From NCBI GenBank assembly GCA_002314435.1, contig DCFV01000011.1:4904-14620 (forward strand): a stretch of DNA of 9,717 nucleotides, given 5' to 3'. The translations under genes were made by a program, and so were the position numbers. The notes beneath the pieces were generated by a model. It was given only the letters and a program-made list of their open reading frames with translations. It made no database searches and was not told where the DNA came from. Shown here in pieces: positions 5,697 to 9,717 of the stretch (position 1 is its first letter; each line of letters begins with the position of its first letter). Origin of the DNA: Acidobacteriaceae bacterium UBA1795 (lineage in GTDB: Bacteria; Acidobacteriota; Terriglobia; Terriglobales; Acidobacteriaceae).

Positions 5697-6557
5697 TCAG
5701 TTGCGGCGGAAGCGGTTGGCTTTGTCGAATTCGCTGCGCAGTTCGGGGGTGCGCAGGTTCTCGCGGATGTGGGCGAGGCGTTGCTCGAGCGCATGGAGAG
5801 CGGCCTGGACATTCTCGGTGTTGGTCATGGCGATGTCGCGCCACATGGAATAGGGGCTGGAGCCGAGGCGGGTCATCTCGCGCAGTCCGCGGCCGCCCAC
5901 GTCTTTCAACTCCGGCGCTTCGCCCACCTGATCTTCGAGCAGCGCGCTGAGGGCCGTTGCCACAAACTGCGGCAGATGGCTAACCCAGGAGACGAGTTCG
6001 TCGTGGCGCTCAGCGTTCAGGTCAATGACCTTGGCGCCCATGGCTGCAACCCACTCGCGCCATGCTTTCACGAGGGCGTCGGAGTGCGGCGTGCGCTTCC
6101 ATGCAGGATCGTCGGTGAAGAGCCAGACAGCTCCGCGAAACAGCTCGGCTTCAGCCAGCGCCGCGCCGCCGCGCTCTTTGCCTGCCATGGGGTGGCCGGG
6201 CAGAAAGGCCGCGCGTCCCGGACGGTTGAAGAGCCGGTCGGCCGCCGTGGTGATCTGCGACTTGGTGCTGCCCACATCGGTGATGAGATGTTCGGAGCCG
6301 AGCACGCCGACAAGCTGCTCCATCCAGTCGAAGATGGCGAAGACGGGTGCGGCGAGGAGAATGACCTGGGCTTGGCGTGCTGCCTCGATGGGGTCGGAGG
6401 CGACTGCGTCGATCGCGCCCATGGTGAGCGCGGTCTGAGCCTGCTCTGGACTGCGGTTCCAGCCTGTGATGGAGCCCTTGAAGCCTGCCGCGCGCAGCGC
6501 CAGGCCCGCTGATGTGCCCAGCAGGCCTGTGCCCAGAATGGCGATGCGCTCGATCAT
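5697..6557 (-). CDS. tyrA: Prephenate dehydrogenase
   Basis: The 286-residue enzyme catalyses oxidative decarboxylation of prephenate to 4-hydroxyphenylpyruvate, the committed step to tyrosine. An arogenate dehydrogenase activity cannot be excluded. The Rossmann motif GTGLLG (9-14) binds the dinucleotide. S97 (DVGSTK), H122 (GHPMAG), S193-H194 (WVSHLPQ) and R230 (MTR) match conserved substrate or catalytic positions of the TyrA family. There is no fused chorismate mutase and no C-terminal ACT domain; the protein ends after the helical domain. The end of the second Rossmann strand reads GWNRS (32-36), with no acidic residue where NAD-dependent enzymes usually have Asp. This hints at NADP use. 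It starts 23 bp after the DAHP synthase stop, with an unusually long gap between ribosome-binding site and ATG, described separately. Confidence 0.93.
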   Translation of the reverse strand: MIERIAILGTGLLGTSAGLALRAAGFKGSITGWNRSPEQAQTALTMGAIDAVASDPIEAARQAQVILLAAPVFAIFDWMEQLVGVLGSEHLITDVGSTKSQITTAADRLFNRPGRAAFLPGHPMAGKERGGAALAEAELFRGAVWLFTDDPAWKRTPHSDALVKAWREWVAAMGAKVIDLNAERHDELVSWVSHLPQFVATALSALLEDQVGEAPELKDVGGRGLREMTRLGSSPYSMWRDIAMTNTENVQAALHALEQRLAHIRENLRTPELRSEFDKANRFRRN

Positions 6558-6579
6558 GCGGCCCTGTCGGGCCCTCCTT
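6558..6579 (-). promoter_or_regulatory. Ribosome-binding site of tyrA separated from its ATG by a hairpin
   Basis: On the minus strand AAGGAG (6579-6574) is directly followed by GGCCC (6573-6569), a GACA loop (6568-6565) and GGGCC (6564-6560), then two bases and ATG 6557. The linear gap from AAGGAG to ATG is 16 bases, too long for efficient initiation. If the 5-bp stem folds, the ribosome-binding site is brought close to the start codon. Confidence 0.45.
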
Positions 6580-6580
6580 G

Positions 6581-7597
6581 TTACAGCGTTCGTCCCACTG
6601 CCGCGGCAATGACGCGCAGCTCTGCCATCAGCTTATCGAACTGATCCAGGTAGAGGGTCTGCGCGGCGTCGGATGCGGCCTTGTCTGCGTTGGGATGCAC
6701 TTCGACGATGATCGCGTCCGCGCCCGCGGCCACGGAGGCCTTGGCCATGGGGGCCACCATGTCGCGCCGGCCCGTGCCGTGCGAGGGGTCGGCCACGATG
6801 GGCAGGTGCGAGAGCTTTTTCACCACCGGGATGGCCGAGATGTCCATGGTGTTGCGAGTGGCGGTCTCATAGGTGCGGATGCCGCGCTCGCAGAGGGCGA
6901 CGTTGTAGTTGCCGCCGGAGAGGATGTACTCGCTCGAAAGCAGCAGCTCCTCGATGGTGGCGGCGATGCCGCGCTTGAGCAGCACGGGCTTGTCCACCTG
7001 GCCGAGTTCGCGCAGCAGGTTGAAGTTTTGCATGTTGCGAGCGCCCACCTGGAACAGGTCTACGAGCTGCAGCATGGGCTCGATCTGCGCGATCTCCATG
7101 ACTTCGCTGACGACGAGCAGGCCATGAGCATCGGCGGCTTCGCGCATCAGCTCGAGGCCGGGGATGCCGAGGCCCTGGAATGCGTAGGGCGAGCTGCGGG
7201 GCTTGAAGGCGCCTCCGCGCAGAAACGTGCCGCCAGCGGCTTTCACGCGGGCCGCGGTCTCGAAGATCTGCGCCTTGTTCTCAATGGAGCACGGGCCGGC
7301 CATGGCGAGGATCTGTTCGCCGCCCAGCTTTACGCCGTTGCGGAACTCGATCACGGTGCCTTCGGGGCGGAAGCCGCGCCCGGCCAGCTTGTAGGGCGAG
7401 CTGATGCGGTGGACGTGCTCCACGCCGGGCAACAGTTCGAATTTGCTCAGATCCACGGTGGCTGTGGGGCCGACGCCAGCCAAGATGGTCTGGGTTGCGC
7501 CGGTGGTGCGGTGAACGCCGACGCCGGCTTCAGTCATCGCGTCGATGACGGCGTCGATCTGCTCTTCGGTGGCCTTCTCCTGCATTGCTACGATCAT
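6581..7597 (-). CDS. aroF: 3-deoxy-7-phosphoheptulonate synthase (DAHP synthase)
   Basis: The 338-residue enzyme condenses phosphoenolpyruvate and erythrose 4-phosphate to DAHP, the first step of the shikimate pathway. Residues 1-70 form a ferredoxin-like N-terminal domain, as in the Thermotoga maritima type I-beta enzyme, where it mediates feedback inhibition by Tyr and Phe. The catalytic barrel follows, with GPCSIE (101-106), RGGAFKPRSSPYAFQG (127-142), GARNMQNF (185-192), KRG (208-210) and DPSHGTGRRD (270-279). The metal ligands expected from the T. maritima enzyme are all present: C103, H273, E299 and D310. The start ATG overlaps the chorismate mutase stop by ATGA, so the two are probably translated together. 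This fits functional pairing, since in related enzymes chorismate mutase and DAHP synthase can be fused or form complexes. Feedback sensitivity here is inferred from the domain. Confidence 0.95.
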   Translation of the reverse strand: MIVAMQEKATEEQIDAVIDAMTEAGVGVHRTTGATQTILAGVGPTATVDLSKFELLPGVEHVHRISSPYKLAGRGFRPEGTVIEFRNGVKLGGEQILAMAGPCSIENKAQIFETAARVKAAGGTFLRGGAFKPRSSPYAFQGLGIPGLELMREAADAHGLLVVSEVMEIAQIEPMLQLVDLFQVGARNMQNFNLLRELGQVDKPVLLKRGIAATIEELLLSSEYILSGGNYNVALCERGIRTYETATRNTMDISAIPVVKKLSHLPIVADPSHGTGRRDMVAPMAKASVAAGADAIIVEVHPNADKAASDAAQTLYLDQFDKLMAELRVIAAAVGRTL

Positions 7598-7935
7598 TGC
7601 TTGTTCCCTGTCTCGGGCGCCTCTGCGCCTGTGCCGTGGCCCTGGCCGCCTGCCTGGGCATTTCTTTCTGAGGCCAACTCGTTCCGCTGCAGCGCCCGCA
7701 TGACGTCGATAATGCGCTCGTAGATATGCGTCAGCTCGATGTCCGGCAGCGGTCCCTTGTTGGCTGCGCGCACGTTGGCGTAGATGATCTTTTCCCGGGC
7801 CGGTTCATACACCGGCAGGGAGGTTTGCACCTTCAGGTGGCCGATCATCAGCGCCGCCCTGGCCCGCTCGCTCAGCAGCTCTACAAGCTGGCGGTCCAGC
7901 ACATCGATTCGGTTGCGCAATTCTTCCAGCGTCAT
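7594..7935 (-). CDS. aroQ: Chorismate mutase, AroQ class
   Basis: The 113-residue protein converts chorismate to prephenate, feeding tyrosine and phenylalanine synthesis. The frame extends 110 codons upstream, but that part overlaps trpA and has low-quality Arg/Gly-rich sequence. ATG 7935 has GAGG five bases upstream and starts the domain. Aligned with the mutase domain of the E. coli P-protein, the active-site residues are R7 (E. coli R11), R24 (R28), K35 (K39), E44 (D48, conservative), E48 (E52) and Q83 (Q88). The position of S84 is M79. The mutase helices end near residue 88, and a Gly/Glu-rich tail of about 25 residues follows, likely disordered. No signal peptide is present, so it is cytosolic, unlike exported AroQ-gamma forms. 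There is a 128-bp gap from trpA and an ATGA overlap with DAHP synthase. Confidence 0.9.
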   Translation of the reverse strand: MTLEELRNRIDVLDRQLVELLSERARAALMIGHLKVQTSLPVYEPAREKIIYANVRAANKGPLPDIELTHIYERIIDVMRALQRNELASERNAQAGGQGHGTGAEAPETGNKQ

Positions 7936-8063
7936 TCCGTCCTCGCGTTGCGCCCTGGCTACGGCTTCGCCCCCTCCGGGAGAGAGCCGGCGCAGAGTGC
8001 ATCGAAACTTGAGTTGATTCCGTGCCTGCGGCTGGAGGGCCGCCGGCCTGAGGTCCGTCCGTA

Positions 8064-8846
8064 TTACCGGGTCAACGCCGCCGCGGGCTGGCGAAGACCC
8101 TTGATAAATCGAGCCACCGCGCCGGGCGCTTCTTCGGGAGCCGACCTCTCGATCAACTCCACGATTGCGCTGCCGACCACTGCGGCGTCCGCGAACTCCG
8201 CCACCTGGGCGACGTGTTCCGCGTTCGAAATGCCAAAGCCCACGGCCACCGGCAGCCCGGTCCATCGCCGGATGCGCGCAACCAGCGAGGCAGCGTCGGC
8301 GGTGAGGCTCTGCTGCTTGCCAGTGATGCCGGTGCGGGAGATGGCGTAAACAAACCCCTTGCTGTGGGTGGCAATGGCTTCCAGTCGCTCGTCGGGACTG
8401 GTGGGCGCGGCCAGAAACACCGGCGCAAGGCCCACGCGGGCCATTTCTGCCAGGTAGTCGCCTGCCTCTTCCACGATGATGTCGGTCACCAGCACGCCAT
8501 CGGCGCCGGCTGCAGCCGCGTCGTCCGCGAACTTGCGCAAGCCGTAGCGCAGGATGGGGTTGAAGTAGCTGAAAAGAATGAGTCCGGCTCCGGGACGGGC
8601 GGCGCGAATCTCACGGGCCAGAGCCACCACATCGTGAAGGCTGGTGCCGTGGGAGAGAGACCGCTCGCTGGCGCGCTGAATCACGGGGCCGTCGGCCAGA
8701 GGATCGCTGAAGGGCACGCCCAGTTCCAGCACGTCCGCACCTGCGTCGATGGCCTCAAGCGCAATGGCGCGTGTGGCTTCGAGTGAGGGGTCGCCGGCGG
8801 TGAGGTAGATGACCAAACCCGGCTTGTGCTGGAATTCAATCGCCAT
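8064..8846 (-). CDS. trpA: Tryptophan synthase alpha chain
   Basis: The 260-residue TIM-barrel subunit cleaves indole-3-glycerol phosphate to indole and glyceraldehyde 3-phosphate. It passes indole to the beta subunit inside the alpha-beta complex. The catalytic acids match Salmonella E49 and D60: E41 in LELGVPFSD and D52 in PLADGP. FSYFNPILRYG and the phosphate-binding end (VGFGISNAEH, VVGSAIVE) are conserved. ATG 8846 is chosen because MAIEFQHKPGLV begins where family members usually begin. A GTG at 8864 in the same frame would add six residues and overlap the trpB stop by GTGA; GGGAG lies only one base before it. Neither start has a well-spaced ribosome-binding site, so translation probably depends on coupling to trpB. 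Confidence 0.95.
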   Translation of the reverse strand: MAIEFQHKPGLVIYLTAGDPSLEATRAIALEAIDAGADVLELGVPFSDPLADGPVIQRASERSLSHGTSLHDVVALAREIRAARPGAGLILFSYFNPILRYGLRKFADDAAAAGADGVLVTDIIVEEAGDYLAEMARVGLAPVFLAAPTSPDERLEAIATHSKGFVYAISRTGITGKQQSLTADAASLVARIRRWTGLPVAVGFGISNAEHVAQVAEFADAAVVGSAIVELIERSAPEEAPGAVARFIKGLRQPAAALTR

Positions 8847-8860
8847 CGGACGTCGTACGA

Positions 8861-9717
8861 TCACACTCCCTGGAGCTTCAACTCGCGGGCCAGAATGCCC
8901 ATGTCCTTGTCGCCGCGTCCGGAGAGGTTCACTACCAGTATGTCATGGGGGGGCATGGTGGGCGCGATGCGCAGGGCCTCGGCCACGGCGTGGGCGCTTT
9001 CGAGCGCGGGGAGAATGCCTTCTGTCCGCGAGAGCCTGACCACGGCGTCGAGGGCTGCGGCGTCGTCCTGCGAGGTGTATTCGGCGCGGCCGGAATCGTG
9101 CAGCGCCGCATGCTCCGGGCCGATGGACGCGTAGTCGAGGCCTGCGGAGACGGAGTGAGTCATCGCGATCTGGCCGTTCTCGTCCTGCAGCACGTAGGAG
9201 TAGGTGCCCTGCAGCACGCCGGGCTCGCCGCCACGGAAGCGCGCTGCATGCTCGCCGAGTGCCGTGCCGCGGCCGCCGGCTTCCACGCCGATGAGGCGGA
9301 CCTGCTTGTCAGGAATGAACTCGTAGAAGGCACCGATGGCGTTGGAGCCGCCGCCCACGCAGGCAATGATGGCGGTGGGCAGACGGCCTTCCTTCTCCAG
9401 AATCTGCTCCTTCATTTCGCGGCTGATGACGCGCTGGAAGTCGCGGACCATGGTGGGATAGGGGTGCGCGCCGAGCGCCGAGCCGAGGATGTAGAAGGTG
9501 GTACGGACGTTGGTGACCCAGTCGCGCATGGCCTCGCTGATGGCGTCCTTGAGCGTCCTGGAGCCGGAGGAGACGCCGCGCACTTCCGCGCCGAGCAGGC
9601 GCATGCGAAGGACGTTCAGCTCCTGGCGGGCCATGTCGACCTCGCCCATGTAGACGACGCACTCCATGCCCAGCAGCGCGCATACAGTGGCTGTGGCCAC
9701 GCCGTGCTGGCCCGCGC
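8861..9717 (-). CDS. trpB: Tryptophan synthase beta chain, C-terminal part
   Basis: The last 284 codons are present; the N-terminal third lies beyond the right edge. The frame continues past the internal Met/GTG at 9700 into AGQHGVATATV, the segment that follows the catalytic Glu of TrpB, so 9700 is not the start. The enzyme joins indole and serine to give tryptophan using pyridoxal 5'-phosphate. Visible motifs are the PLP phosphate-binding loop GGGSNAIG, the segment HSVSAGLDY, the GPEHA block and VNLSGRGDKD, whose Ser contacts the PLP ring nitrogen in the family. The PLP-binding Lys and catalytic Glu are outside the window. It is the most upstream gene of the operon seen here; the promoter must lie outside. 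Confidence 0.95.
   Translation of the reverse strand, partial: AGQHGVATATVCALLGMECVVYMGEVDMARQELNVLRMRLLGAEVRGVSSGSRTLKDAISEAMRDWVTNVRTTFYILGSALGAHPYPTMVRDFQRVISREMKEQILEKEGRLPTAIIACVGGGSNAIGAFYEFIPDKQVRLIGVEAGGRGTALGEHAARFRGGEPGVLQGTYSYVLQDENGQIAMTHSVSAGLDYASIGPEHAALHDSGRAEYTSQDDAAALDAVVRLSRTEGILPALESAHAVAEALRIAPTMPPHDILVVNLSGRGDKDMGILARELKLQGV

Noticed and set aside
4844..5950. 368-codon plus-strand open frame across the PIN, methyltransferase and tyrA genes
   Set aside because: It overlaps the PIN gene in another frame and runs antisense to the methyltransferase and tyrA. No coherent protein features are seen.
6512..7723. 403-codon plus-strand open frame opposite DAHP synthase and its neighbours
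   Set aside because: It lies antisense to three clearly recognised enzymes. The translation is His/Gly/Asp-rich with no domain, as expected of a shadow frame in GC-rich coding DNA.
8028..8043. GCGGC/GCCGC hairpin in the 128-bp trpA to chorismate mutase gap
   Set aside because: A 5-bp GC stem is common by chance in this composition and no promoter or terminator signal accompanies it.
7936..8265. N-terminal extension of chorismate mutase by 110 codons
   Set aside because: It overlaps trpA in another frame, is Arg/Gly-rich without structure, and ATG 7935 has its own ribosome-binding site.

Overview
The window is a GC-rich bacterial chromosomal segment with strong G/C preference at third codon positions. 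It carries a core aromatic amino-acid operon flanked by poorly characterised genes. The small ferredoxin with a CTKD-type first cluster, the large secreted protein with no recognisable domain, and the trpB-trpA-chorismate mutase-DAHP synthase-tyrA run together suggest an Acidobacteriota member, perhaps Terriglobia/Acidobacteriaceae. This is a judgement from recall, not a search, and is only moderately secure. I see no tRNA, rRNA, CRISPR array, insertion sequence or prophage gene.

Left part (1-3492): a membrane-protein gene runs off the left edge on the minus strand. It is divergent from a small 3Fe-4S/4Fe-4S-type ferredoxin gene on the plus strand. The 190 bp between them hold two Crp/Fnr-like dyads and a perfect 9-bp hairpin just upstream of the ferredoxin ribosome-binding site. 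Convergent with the ferredoxin is an 856-residue secreted protein of unknown function on the minus strand.

Middle part (3493-5028): a 352-bp divergent intergenic region is rich in inverted repeats. It leads into a two-gene plus-strand operon. The first gene encodes an unrecognised 239-residue protein. It overlaps by GTGA a gene for a VapC-like PIN-domain protein in which two of the four usual acidic active-site positions are changed. This pair is the best candidate for something undescribed.

Right part (5057-9717, all minus strand, transcribed right to left): trpB (cut by the right edge), trpA, a stand-alone AroQ-type chorismate mutase, DAHP synthase with an N-terminal regulatory-type domain, prephenate dehydrogenase, and a class I SAM-dependent methyltransferase. 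trpB and trpA are adjacent or overlap by GTGA depending on the trpA start. Chorismate mutase and DAHP synthase overlap by ATGA. The set covers the entry step of the shikimate pathway, the branch to prephenate, the tyrosine branch and the last two tryptophan steps. The methyltransferase has no obvious place in that pathway.
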